64,000 nucleotides of DNA from DASWTL01 sp966250385 (lineage in GTDB: Bacteria > Bacteroidota > Bacteroidia > Sphingobacteriales > Sphingobacteriaceae): NCBI GenBank assembly GCA_966250385.1, contig CBINHC010000003.1:1-64000 (forward strand), given 5' to 3'. Below the pieces are notes generated by a model that was not told the origin of the DNA, did not search any database, and saw only the letters and a list, made by a program, of their open reading frames with translations. Below are positions 55,527 to 63,904 of this stretch, piece after piece. The number at the start of each line of letters is the position of its first letter. The first letter of the stretch is position 1. A program made the position numbers and the translations under genes.

Positions 55527-55820
55527 GCATTCATCTGGTTTGTTATATTTCCATATCGAGCTAAAAACAAATGGACTTAAAAGACATCAACGATAAGCAA
55601 ACCGAGCCACCCATCTCAAAGAGAAATTGAGGGGGGAGTTTTAAGAGGCTAAATTGCTAAGAGGTACGAAGACATGTAGAGGTGCTATTGACAGAAAAAT
55701 AAGCAATTAGAGGGATACGAACCAGTTTTTGCTGCAAATAAATGCTAAGAGCCGGCTAAGAGAATTCCGTCGTAAAACACGGTTTTTCATTATTCTATAC
55801 CTTCAAAAACTTAGGCGGGT
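55527..55820. other. AT-rich intergenic stretch at the left edge of the accessory island
   Basis: This 294-bp stretch holds no recognisable gene. It contains a near-promoter TATATTTC (55544-55551) followed by a 19-codon reading frame (55571-55630, MDLKDINDKQTEPPISKRN) that stops at a TGA and could be the remnant of a lost gene. Three copies of GCTAAGAG (55656-55663, 55744-55751, 55755-55762) also occur. No tRNA, insertion sequence or att-like duplication was found. Confidence 0.5.
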
Positions 55821-56495
55821 TTACTGACCAGCGTCAAGCACAATATTCTGTTGAAAATCATAATCAGATGAATCAGGAAGAATCGCCCGTCTTGCGACAA
55901 AAATCCCAACTACCGAAAAATTTGGAAATCTTTTCAGTAGCACATTCCGGCAGGCGATGAAGTGTGCACCTGTAGTAATAACATCATCAAATAAGTATAT
56001 GGTATCTCCAATGTCATCAGCCAGATCTTCATCAATTTTCAAGTTAGTCTCCAGTTGTTGCACACTTGGTCGCAAATCACTTTCATGAGCTGCATTGATC
56101 GATTCCGGACAATACAGTAGTTCACGGATGTCGACATCCTTTAAACCGATACATCCCTGCTCAATAATCCGTAGGGTCCGGTCATCGTACTCATCATGAT
56201 CCTTTGATTTCGAAGGTGGGATCGGAACAAGTGTACAACCGTTTATATCGAGCTCCGTTAGCAGGCTATTTTTGATCATCTTCCCGGCGAGGGAAATGGC
56301 TTCTTCCTTATATCTCCAGGCGGGGGTACCCCTATAAGTAACACTCTTTTTTAGATTATAAATCAGCTTATTTCCGTCACTGAAGCTATAACCTTTTCTT
56401 GCAGTGTATTCCACAAAGTAGAAGCATTCGTCCTGCTCATCAAGATAAAAATGATCGTCGATTACAAGCTCATCTATCTTTAACAGCCGTTTCAT
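55821..56495 (-). CDS. phosphoribosyltransferase-domain protein, ShosT-like
   Basis: The 224-aa protein carries a type I PRTase motif near its C-terminus, TIYLFDDVITTGAHF (about 163-177). An upstream VPIPPSKSKDHDEYDDR loop resembles ComF-like and toxin-associated PRTases. The N-terminal part (FYFVEYTARKGYSFSDGNKL) is not from a purine or pyrimidine salvage enzyme. It overlaps the 3' end of the DprA-like gene by 26 bp. This pair matches the gene order of ShosTA toxin-antitoxin modules, in which the PRTase protein is the toxin. The GC content is lower than that of the neighbours (25 of 60 bases in a hand-counted stretch), a sign of transfer. Confidence 0.75.
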   Translation of the reverse strand: MKRLLKIDELVIDDHFYLDEQDECFYFVEYTARKGYSFSDGNKLIYNLKKSVTYRGTPAWRYKEEAISLAGKMIKNSLLTELDINGCTLVPIPPSKSKDHDEYDDRTLRIIEQGCIGLKDVDIRELLYCPESINAAHESDLRPSVQQLETNLKIDEDLADDIGDTIYLFDDVITTGAHFIACRNVLLKRFPNFSVVGIFVARRAILPDSSDYDFQQNIVLDAGQ

Positions 56496-57384
56496 TGAGC
56501 AATATGTTTTGAATGTCGGCGTACTCCCTTACACGTATAGCACCTTGTCGTTCAAAACGTTCGGGCCAGGTAATGTTCTTATTATGAAAGCAGCTGTCCA
56601 GAATAAACAGATGACGTTTCTGCTGAAGGGCCGCCCTTGCTTGTACGAGTGTCCCTGAGGTTTCTGATGCTTCAATAATAACGGTGGCTTCAGTAAGGGC
56701 AGACATCGTCTTATTTCGCTCAGGAAAGAACAGGCGATTTCCTTTGATTCCCTGAGTCGAATATCGCAAGAATGGCACTTGGCTGATGAGGAGATGTTCT
56801 TTGGCAATTTGCTTCTGCAACGGCTCGTTTTCCTTTGGATAGATCTTATTTAAAGGAGTGCCGATCACGGCAATGGTTCGCCCTCCATTTTCAATCGCTG
56901 TCGTGTGCGCCATGGTGTCAATTCCAGATGCCAGACCAGATACAATGGTGAAGCCGTCATTGATGAGGAGCTTTGCCATTTTCGCGGCTCTCCTCAACCC
57001 ATCAGAACTGGGTTTTCTTGTACCGACAATGGCTATTGACCGGGTAGAGAGTAGGTCCAGATTCCCCGTATAATACAAAAGCTCCACCGGCTCCTTAGCA
57101 TCTTTTAGTTTTTCAGGATAGTCGAAGGCCCCATTTATTAAAAGATGAGGTTTAAAATCCAGTCTATTGTTAAACAGGAAGCCCTTTATTTTATCATATA
57201 GCTCGGCAATGGTTTCGGGTGAAACCAAATCTGAAGGCTTTGTGCCGGGATTCCTAGAAAAAAGTTCAGAAATCGTTTTGAAGCTAGCCCTTTCATTTTG
57301 CCAAAGCGCCTCATAAGCCACTATTTCCCGTAACGGAGAAATAGCTGGAACTGCTGATGAACCTGATAAATTAGCCGAAGACAT
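56470..57384 (-). CDS. DprA/Smf-like protein, ShosA-like antitoxin candidate
   Basis: This 304-aa protein has the DprA Rossmann fold: SIAIVGTRKPSSDG (about 116), VSGLASGIDTMAHTTAIENG, TIAVIGTPLNKIYPKEN and LFFPERNKTMSALTEATVIIEASETSGTL. It lacks the C-terminal winged-helix domain of housekeeping DprA and is not preceded by competence genes. Its gene overlaps the PRTase gene by 26 bp, so translation of the two is coupled with DprA first. In ShosTA systems a DprA-type protein is the antitoxin; the assignment here is by architecture. It too is AT-rich (21 of 60 in one stretch). Confidence 0.78.
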   Translation of the reverse strand: MSSANLSGSSAVPAISPLREIVAYEALWQNERASFKTISELFSRNPGTKPSDLVSPETIAELYDKIKGFLFNNRLDFKPHLLINGAFDYPEKLKDAKEPVELLYYTGNLDLLSTRSIAIVGTRKPSSDGLRRAAKMAKLLINDGFTIVSGLASGIDTMAHTTAIENGGRTIAVIGTPLNKIYPKENEPLQKQIAKEHLLISQVPFLRYSTQGIKGNRLFFPERNKTMSALTEATVIIEASETSGTLVQARAALQQKRHLFILDSCFHNKNITWPERFERQGAIRVREYADIQNILLNETAVKDR

Positions 57385-57543
57385 TGACTTAAATTAATTA
57401 ATATTCAAACAAGTAGCTCCTTGAAAAAGGATTACAATAATTCAAGGCAAGTTGAAGATAATAAAAAAACTAAGTATTTTAGCAATAAATAGATACCAAT
57501 TTACAATATATCTCGAAAATTTGTCTTTAGACAAGGTTAGACG
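57385..57543. other. AT-rich intergenic region upstream of the DprA-PRTase pair
   Basis: A 159-bp AT-rich gap between the island genes and thiL, presumed to hold the promoter of the dprA-like gene on the minus strand. No clean TAnnTTTG is visible. An imperfect palindrome TTGTCT-TT-AGACAA (57521-57534) lies 10 bp beyond the thiL stop and may mark the thiL transcript end or the island boundary. Confidence 0.4.
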
Positions 57544-58596
57544 TTATTCAGAACCAGATTTATGAAACGCATTCCAACCCTGGGCCTTCAGCTCATGGAC
57601 ATTACCGGATTTGGAGACGAGATTACAGCCCGCTGATTCTTCGGTAATATGGCCGATGATGGATATGTCAGGATTGTGCTTGATCTTGTCGTAGTCGCTC
57701 TGTTTTACGGTAAATAACAGCTCATAATCTTCGCCACCACTTAGAGCACACACGGTAGGATCAATACCGAAATTACGTGCCGTATCATAGGTCATCGGAT
57801 CGATCGGGATCTTCTCCTCGTACAGATTACATCCCCTGGATGACTGGCGGCAGATGTGCATGATGTCGGAAGAAAGTCCGTCTGATACGTCGATCATAGC
57901 CGTCGGCTTAACGCCGATGGAAGCCAGTAGTTCCACCATATCCTTTCTTGCTTCCGGTTTCAGCTGACGCTCGACGATGTAATCCTTCCCTTCCAGGTCC
58001 GGCTGGATCTTGGGATTTTCCAGGAAGATCCGTTTCTCTCTTTCCAGTAGCTGGAGACCGATATAGGCAGCACCCAGATCCCCGGAGACACAAATGAGAT
58101 CACCTTCACCTGCACCATTGCGATAGCAGATATCCTTCTCCTCAGCATGACCGAGACTGGTAACGCTGATCACCAGGCCCTGCCGGGAGGTGGATGTATC
58201 ACCGCCTATCAAATCCACGTTGTATTTCTGACAGGCGATCAGGGCGCCCTCGTACAATTCTTCTACGGCTTCCAGCGGGAATTTGCTGGAGAGTCCGATG
58301 GAGAATGTTACCTGGGAAGCCGTACCGTTCATGGCGTAGATATCACTCAGGTTCACTTGTATAGCCTTATATCCCAGGTGTTTAAGTGGAGTATAAGCCA
58401 GATCAAAATGCACACCTTCCAGTAAAAGGTCGGTTGAAACAAGGGTCTTTTTTCCCGAATAATCGAGTACGGCTGCATCATCACCTACTCCCTTCACCGT
58501 TGTATCGTTATTGATGACAATCGATTTGGTCAAATGTGAGATCAGGCCGAACTCGCCTAACTTTTCTATTTCTGTACGCTCCCTATTTTCAAACAT
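57544..58596 (-). CDS. thiL: thiamine-monophosphate kinase
   Basis: It phosphorylates thiamine monophosphate to the active cofactor thiamine pyrophosphate. The 350-aa protein has ThiL/PurM-fold motifs: KGVGDDAAVLDY, LIGGDTSTSR, MIDVSDGLSSD and CALSGGEDYELLFTV. The ATG at 58596 is preferred over 58623. It follows nadA by 41 bp on the same strand. Confidence 0.95.
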   Translation of the reverse strand: MFENRERTEIEKLGEFGLISHLTKSIVINNDTTVKGVGDDAAVLDYSGKKTLVSTDLLLEGVHFDLAYTPLKHLGYKAIQVNLSDIYAMNGTASQVTFSIGLSSKFPLEAVEELYEGALIACQKYNVDLIGGDTSTSRQGLVISVTSLGHAEEKDICYRNGAGEGDLICVSGDLGAAYIGLQLLEREKRIFLENPKIQPDLEGKDYIVERQLKPEARKDMVELLASIGVKPTAMIDVSDGLSSDIMHICRQSSRGCNLYEEKIPIDPMTYDTARNFGIDPTVCALSGGEDYELLFTVKQSDYDKIKHNPDISIIGHITEESAGCNLVSKSGNVHELKAQGWNAFHKSGSE

Positions 58597-58637
58597 AGCT
58601 TTCCTTCTGTAGAGCCAGGCCACGCCTGACGATCATG

Positions 58638-59630
58638 TTATAGTCCCAGAGAAGCGGAGATCTCCAGCATCCGCTCAATCGGTTTCCGTGCCTTTACGAT
58701 CACATCCATTGGTACAGTGACCTCCGGAAGTTCGTTCTTCATGCACAGGTATAATTTCTCCAGCGTATTACGCTTCATGTGCGGGCAGTCGTTGCATGCA
58801 CAGGCGTTATTCGGCGGAGCCGGGATAAATACCTTATCCGGGTTGGCTTTCTGCATCTGGTGAATGATGCCGCTCTCTGTTGCCACGATGAAACTATCCG
58901 CCGGATCGTTGATCGTGTACTTCAGCAAGCCTGTTGTCGAGCCGATATAATCGGCCATCTTCAGCACCACATCTTCGCACTCCGGGTGGGCAATGAATTT
59001 TGCTCCCGGGTGTTCCGCCTTCAGCTTCACGATCCGTTGCTGTGAGAAGATCTCATGCACCATACATGCACCATTCCACAGGACCAGGTCCCTGCCGGTC
59101 TTTTTAGCCACGTATGTTCCCAGGTTCCGGTCGGGGCCGAAGATAATCTTCTGGTCCTTAGGGAGGCTCTCCACGATCTGTACCGCATTGGTAGAGGTAC
59201 AAACGATATCACTTAAAGCCTTCAGTTCGGCCGTACAGTTCACATACGTGATTACCAGGTGGTCAGGGTACTTCTCCTTGAACTTGGCAAACAGATGTGG
59301 CGGACAACTGTCTGACAATGAACAACCTGCCTTCAGGTCAGGGAGTAACACCTTCTTTTGCGGAGACAGGATCTTGGCGGTTTCGGCCATGAAATGCACT
59401 CCGGCAAAGACGATCACGTCCGCATCGGTCTTGGCTGCTTCCTGGGAAAGACCCAGACTGTCACCGATGTAATCCGCTACGTCCTGGATATCCGGCTCCT
59501 GGTAATAGTGAGCCAGAACCACCGCGTTCTTTTCTTTTTTCAGTTTTTCGATCTCATCGAAAAGATCCAGGGTTGGATCAATGGGTTCGTCGACGAAACC
59601 CTTCATATTTATTTCTTCAAAAGTATTCAT
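58638..59630 (-). CDS. nadA: quinolinate synthase NadA
   Basis: It condenses iminoaspartate with dihydroxyacetone phosphate to quinolinate in NAD synthesis. It is a [4Fe-4S] enzyme; the three ligand cysteines are visible in KAGCSLSDSC, WNGACMVHE and NACACNDCPHM. The 330-aa length is normal. nadB, which supplies iminoaspartate, is divergent on the other side of a 413-bp gap. A second ATG (codon 9) is possible. Confidence 0.96.
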   Translation of the reverse strand: MNTFEEINMKGFVDEPIDPTLDLFDEIEKLKKEKNAVVLAHYYQEPDIQDVADYIGDSLGLSQEAAKTDADVIVFAGVHFMAETAKILSPQKKVLLPDLKAGCSLSDSCPPHLFAKFKEKYPDHLVITYVNCTAELKALSDIVCTSTNAVQIVESLPKDQKIIFGPDRNLGTYVAKKTGRDLVLWNGACMVHEIFSQQRIVKLKAEHPGAKFIAHPECEDVVLKMADYIGSTTGLLKYTINDPADSFIVATESGIIHQMQKANPDKVFIPAPPNNACACNDCPHMKRNTLEKLYLCMKNELPEVTVPMDVIVKARKPIERMLEISASLGL

Positions 59631-60043
59631 TTATCAACGCTTCAAATAATATCAATTTCTTTTAAATAAAGAATCTTATGGTTTATTAAGGTGTTAGTAT
59701 TGTGGGGAAGTCACCAAACTTTTCTTTTGGGATTTTGTTTTTCTGCTTTTTTCCACATTTTGTTAACAGTGTTCCATTTTCAAACCATTGATTTTCAAAT
59801 CTGTGATTTCTCCTAATTATTCAATCAAACTTTTTCTGTGTACTTTTTATTGTGGGGGAAAATGTTGGCGAACCAGGATTTCCCCTGTGATAACTTTTCC
59901 AAAAATTAGCCCAAAAGGAGGGATTTTGTGGAGCAACTACCATCTTTGATTTTATTTCAACGTACTCTTCTGCAAAATTAACATCTTTAACCACGTTATT
60001 AACATATATAGGTCAGGAGAGCTTCTCTAAATAATTTTTGTTC
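59631..60043. other. 413-bp AT-rich nadA-nadB intergenic region, candidate replication origin or shared regulatory region
   Basis: The region is 31% GC (113 of 360 bases over 59641-60000), against about 55% in mfd and 51% in nadB samples. It contains TTTTCCACA (59749-59757, one mismatch to the DnaA box TTATCCACA) next to TTGTTAACA. Further degenerate words are TTCCCCACA (minus, 59701-59709), TGCTCCACA (minus, about 59926-59934), TTAACCACG (59987-59995) and TTATTAACA (59996-60004). No gene, tRNA or terminator is visible. It must also hold the promoters of nadA and nadB; a near-consensus TAATTTTTG ends about four bases before nadB. Confidence 0.45.
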
Positions 60044-61630
60044 ATGAGACATGTGGATTTCTTAGTCGTCGGTTCCGGGATTGCGGGACTGAGTTTTGCC
60101 CTTAAGGCGGCCAGACATGGTAAGGTTCTTATAGTTACGAAGGCGAATGCCGATGAATCCAACACGAAGTATGCCCAGGGGGGTGTTGCCGTGGTTGTGG
60201 ATAAAGAGGATTCTTTCGACAAACACATAGAGGATACCCTGATTGCCGGTGACGGATTGTGTGATAAATCGGTTGTGGAGATCGTTGTTAAGGAGGGTCC
60301 GGACCGGATCCAGGAGATCATCGATTACGGTACTTCGTTTGACCGTACCACCCAGGGGATGTATGACCTGGCCAAAGAGGGCGGCCACTCAGAGCACCGG
60401 GTGCTTCATTATAAGGATATTACGGGCTATGAGATTGAACGTGCCCTGCTTGAAAAAGTCCACGCGAATGAAAATATCGAGGTGCTGACCCATTATTTCG
60501 CGATAGAATTGATCACGCAGCATCATTTGGGTGTGTTTGTGGATAAGAGTACGAAGGATATCACTTGTTACGGGATCTATGCCCTGAATACGCAGTCCGG
60601 TTCTGTGGAAAAGATCACGGCGAAGGTTACGGTCATGGCTTCGGGGGGTGCGGGACATATTTACGCTACCACGACGAATCCGGTGATCGCTACGGGTGAC
60701 GGTACGGCAATGGTATACCGTGCAAAGGGAAAAGTGCGGAACATGGAGTTTATCCAGTTCCATCCCACCGCTCTTTATAACCCCGGAGAATATCCGTCAT
60801 TCCTCGTTTCCGAAGCCGTTCGCGGCTACGGTGGGGTGTTGAAAAACCGGCATGGCCAGGAGTTCATGCATTTATATGATGAACGGGGCTCGCTGGCGCC
60901 AAGGGATATTGTCGCGCGGGCCATTGACTCTGAACTTAAGAAATCAGGTGACGAGTGTGTTTTCCTGGATATCCGCCACCGGTCTAAGGATGAGATTCTT
61001 ACCCATTTTCCTAACATTTACGCCAAATGCCTGTCCATCGGGATCGATATGACCCGGGATATGATACCGGTTACTCCTGCCTGCCATTATATGTGCGGCG
61101 GTATTATGGTCAATGAGCAGGGGAGATCTTCCATTGACCGCCTGTATGCCTGCGGGGAGTGCGCTTCAACGGGACTACACGGTGCAAACCGGCTGGCTTC
61201 CAACTCGTTGCTTGAAGCGACCGTGTTTGCCCACCGGATCTACCAGGATGCCGTGAGCGCCTTTGGGAGAAATGATATTCCTGACAATATCCCCGAGTGG
61301 GATGAAACGGATACCCAGTTATCCAATGAGGACATCCTGGTCACCCATAATCTCCGTGAAACTCAGAAGGTCATGAGCGATTACGTAGGTATCGTCCGGT
61401 CCGATTTCCGCCTCGAACGGGCGATGCGACGTCTGGGGCTATTGTACGAGGAGACTGAGGGTTTCTATAAAAAGACCAAGGTTTCCGTTAAACTGTGCGA
61501 ATTGCGGAACGTTATTCAGAATGCCTACATCGTTGTCAAATCAGCGATGCTGAGGAAGGAAAGCCGTGGTCTCCATTATACGACCGATTATCCGGTACAT
61601 GCGGAAGAGCCGGCAGATACTATATTTTAA
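60044..61630 (+). CDS. nadB: L-aspartate oxidase NadB
   Basis: This flavoenzyme oxidises L-aspartate to iminoaspartate, the substrate of NadA. The 528-aa protein has the FAD motif FLVVGSGIAGLSFALKAA near the N-terminus and the succinate-dehydrogenase-type segments SNTKYAQGGVA, HSEHRVLHY, EFIQFHPTAL, RGSLAPRDIVARA and the C-terminal GECASTGLHGANRLASNSLLEA. The ATG at 60044 begins the FAD domain; an upstream TTG at 60038 is unlikely. Downstream, the gamma-CA-like gene follows after 9 bp. Confidence 0.96.
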   Translation: MRHVDFLVVGSGIAGLSFALKAARHGKVLIVTKANADESNTKYAQGGVAVVVDKEDSFDKHIEDTLIAGDGLCDKSVVEIVVKEGPDRIQEIIDYGTSFDRTTQGMYDLAKEGGHSEHRVLHYKDITGYEIERALLEKVHANENIEVLTHYFAIELITQHHLGVFVDKSTKDITCYGIYALNTQSGSVEKITAKVTVMASGGAGHIYATTTNPVIATGDGTAMVYRAKGKVRNMEFIQFHPTALYNPGEYPSFLVSEAVRGYGGVLKNRHGQEFMHLYDERGSLAPRDIVARAIDSELKKSGDECVFLDIRHRSKDEILTHFPNIYAKCLSIGIDMTRDMIPVTPACHYMCGGIMVNEQGRSSIDRLYACGECASTGLHGANRLASNSLLEATVFAHRIYQDAVSAFGRNDIPDNIPEWDETDTQLSNEDILVTHNLRETQKVMSDYVGIVRSDFRLERAMRRLGLLYEETEGFYKKTKVSVKLCELRNVIQNAYIVVKSAMLRKESRGLHYTTDYPVHAEEPADTIF

Positions 61631-61639
61631 AGATTGATT

Positions 61640-62167
61640 ATGACTGTTATACTGCCTGTTAAGGGTGTTGCCCCGGAGTGGGGAACGGATTGTTTTATCG
61701 CTGAAAATGCCACGATCGTCGGTGACGTCCGTATGGGAAATAATTGCTCCGTATGGTTCAATGCCGTCATTCGCGGCGATGTCAATTACATCCGGATCGG
61801 AAACAATACGAATATTCAGGACGGTGCGGTGATCCATTGTACCTATCAGAAGGCCGGGACCGATATCGGAGACTATGTTTCGATCGGGCATAATGCGCTG
61901 GTCCATGGCTGCAGGCTGGAAGATCATGTGCTGGTCGGCATGGGCGCCATTGTGATGGACAATGCCGTTGTTGAGCCGTACTGCATTATTGCTGCAGGTG
62001 CGATCGTCCTGGAAAACACGCGGTGTGAATCAGGTTACCTGTATGCCGGCATACCTGCCCGGAAGATCAAGCCGATCACTGACCAGCAGCGCGAACTTCT
62101 TGACCGTCTGCCGGATAATTACATCATGTATTCCAAATGGTTTACTGAAGTTTCGGAATCGTTATAG
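61640..62167 (+). CDS. gamma-carbonic anhydrase-like (left-handed beta-helix) protein
   Basis: This 175-aa hexapeptide-repeat protein has a ladder of [LIV]GxxxxI repeats (IGNNTNIQDGAVIH, then IGHNALVHGCRLEDHVLVGMGAIV). It keeps the His residues of the gamma-CA metal site in VIHCTY and SIGHNALVHG. Whether it hydrates CO2 is not certain from sequence alone; some members have other roles. It follows nadB by 9 bp and converges on the next gene with a 26-bp overlap. Confidence 0.9.
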   Translation: MTVILPVKGVAPEWGTDCFIAENATIVGDVRMGNNCSVWFNAVIRGDVNYIRIGNNTNIQDGAVIHCTYQKAGTDIGDYVSIGHNALVHGCRLEDHVLVGMGAIVMDNAVVEPYCIIAAGAIVLENTRCESGYLYAGIPARKIKPITDQQRELLDRLPDNYIMYSKWFTEVSESL

Positions 62168-63773
62168 TTTCCTCCAGATCCCAGTTGGCCCGGAGGGTCA
62201 GCTGCTTTTCGACATTGAATACCGGTTCCGGCTGGCGCTTTTCCTTAACGCTGCCTGTATCCCAGCGACCGTTCCTGTTTAGGTCATAGATGACCCGGAT
62301 GGAGTATTTTGCGGTGGGATATGTCCGGTATTCTATGGCCCCTGACTGCGGTATACTGTCCGTGCGGAGAACCTTGTTCTCCTGGTCCAGCAGCTGGATC
62401 AGGTAATTTGCCGTATCGGGCGGGGTGACTTTCAGGGTGAGATTTCCGTAGTTCTCGGTGTCGTCGAGCGTAAATGTCTTTTCTGATTTTTTCGATTTGG
62501 TACCCCCGATCTCCGTAAAGGTATTGTCGCCGGCCGTCAGGATATACGTTCGGTTTACACGCCAGGGATACCTGACCACGAACTTCCTTGCGGACCCTTC
62601 CATTCGGGTAACCTGGAGGCCCCTGACGTTTATCGAGTCCTGCAAAAGGGTGAAGACCTGTGGATTGAAGTCGCTGATGGGGTGCGACGCCGTCAGGATC
62701 AGGTCTGTAGCCGGACGCAGTCTGCCGTTGGATAGGTTGTCCCCCAGGAGTACCGTACGGGTATAGTTATCTCTTTTGTTTCTTCTTAAGGTTACGGTGT
62801 CCACAGGCTTATTCTCTTCCAACAGCGAAACTTTTAGTGAATCGAAGGTCATTTCCGGCAGCCACATGAACGCGGAATCGGCACGTGATGTAAACTCGGT
62901 GACCTTGCGGGCATCGAGGGCAGCGGGTTCCAGGATTCGCATGGAAGGTATCCGTGCTTCCCTGTTGAAGGTAAACAACATGCGCCCGTCATTTTCGATC
63001 CGGCGGTCGGTAATACTCAGGTCTTCAGGTACTTCACGGAAAACCTGCAGCCGGAACTTCATGGTGTCGCCCTTCAGCGTGAAAGGTTCGGTAGCAAATC
63101 CGATATCTTCTGCCCGCGAGTTGTAGATCCGGTCTCCGCCCTGCGCTTCCTTCAGTGCATAGATCCGGTAGGTGTCCTCACGCAGATGGCTCATCCTGAA
63201 ATTTCCTGCTGAATCGGTCGTGGTGAAGATGCTGGCTCTTTTCTTTCCGAACAGGGAGTCCTGTCTGACCGGGAGGATAAAGACGGTGACGTCCTTGAGT
63301 TTTTCCTTCGTCAGGACATCCTCGACAGTTCCGGAGATCATCAGGGAGTCGATGGTATTTCCGGTAGAGAAGACATAGGTATAGTTGGTGAGAATGTTGT
63401 TCTCGTTAACGTCGCCAACCGCCTTACCGAAGTTGATGGTATATGTAGTGTTTGCCTCGAGTGTATCCTGGAAGGTGATGTCCAGTGTTCCCTTGTGCGC
63501 TTTGAATATCGGGAACTGATCGATGGCAGGGGAGATGGCGACCTCGTTCGCTTCATTGTTGAGTCTGACGAATTCGTCGAACTGTAAAGTGATTCGTTTG
63601 CTCTTAAAATTTCGCGTAAGGTTTTTTGGATTTTCTCCGATCACCTTCGGAGGCGTCACATCTTTTGGTCCGCCTGTCGGCGACTGAACACTTGCACAGC
63701 CCGATAACAGAACCAGGCTCAAAATTACGGTTAAATAATTTAACCAGTGGTGTGACTTTTGATTTTTACGCAT
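62142..63773 (-). CDS. Ig-like domain (Big_5-type) lipoprotein
   Basis: This 543-aa outer-surface lipoprotein has lipobox VLLSGC at residue 26 and the opening SPTGGPKDVTPPKVIGENPKN. An N-terminal Ig-like domain (about 45-145; ITLQFDEFVRLNNEANEV) and several further beta-sandwich regions follow. It is a familiar protein of Bacteroidota with unknown function; attachment to the outer membrane is inferred. It overlaps the gamma-CA gene end to end by 26 bp. Confidence 0.87.
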   Translation of the reverse strand: MRKNQKSHHWLNYLTVILSLVLLSGCASVQSPTGGPKDVTPPKVIGENPKNLTRNFKSKRITLQFDEFVRLNNEANEVAISPAIDQFPIFKAHKGTLDITFQDTLEANTTYTINFGKAVGDVNENNILTNYTYVFSTGNTIDSLMISGTVEDVLTKEKLKDVTVFILPVRQDSLFGKKRASIFTTTDSAGNFRMSHLREDTYRIYALKEAQGGDRIYNSRAEDIGFATEPFTLKGDTMKFRLQVFREVPEDLSITDRRIENDGRMLFTFNREARIPSMRILEPAALDARKVTEFTSRADSAFMWLPEMTFDSLKVSLLEENKPVDTVTLRRNKRDNYTRTVLLGDNLSNGRLRPATDLILTASHPISDFNPQVFTLLQDSINVRGLQVTRMEGSARKFVVRYPWRVNRTYILTAGDNTFTEIGGTKSKKSEKTFTLDDTENYGNLTLKVTPPDTANYLIQLLDQENKVLRTDSIPQSGAIEYRTYPTAKYSIRVIYDLNRNGRWDTGSVKEKRQPEPVFNVEKQLTLRANWDLEETITIPKLQ

Positions 63774-63904
63774 TTAGAGGCTGTTAAATCGATTTTTGGC
63801 TCCGGATGATAAATATGTATCCTGGTATCAAAAAACGGTCTTAAATCGCTTTATTTTCAGTTTATTTAATTTATTGAAAATCAATTATTTAGGCTTATTT
63901 CGCC
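63774..63904. other. AT-rich intergenic gap
   Basis: 131 bp between the divergent lipoprotein gene and the gene entering the right edge. No hairpin or perfect TAnnTTTG element is visible; promoters for both genes are assumed. Confidence 0.4.

Noticed and set aside
55656..55762. GCTAAGAG copies as attachment-site repeats
   Set aside because: All three lie on one side of the island; I found no copy at the thiL side, so they do not bound an insertion.
55821..56495. PRTase as a ComF or purine/pyrimidine salvage enzyme
   Set aside because: The ComF zinc-finger Cys residues and salvage-enzyme base-binding regions are not visible, and the partner is a DprA-like gene.
56470..57384. Calling the DprA-like gene the housekeeping competence dprA
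   Set aside because: It lacks the C-terminal winged-helix domain, overlaps a PRTase gene and sits in an AT-rich island.
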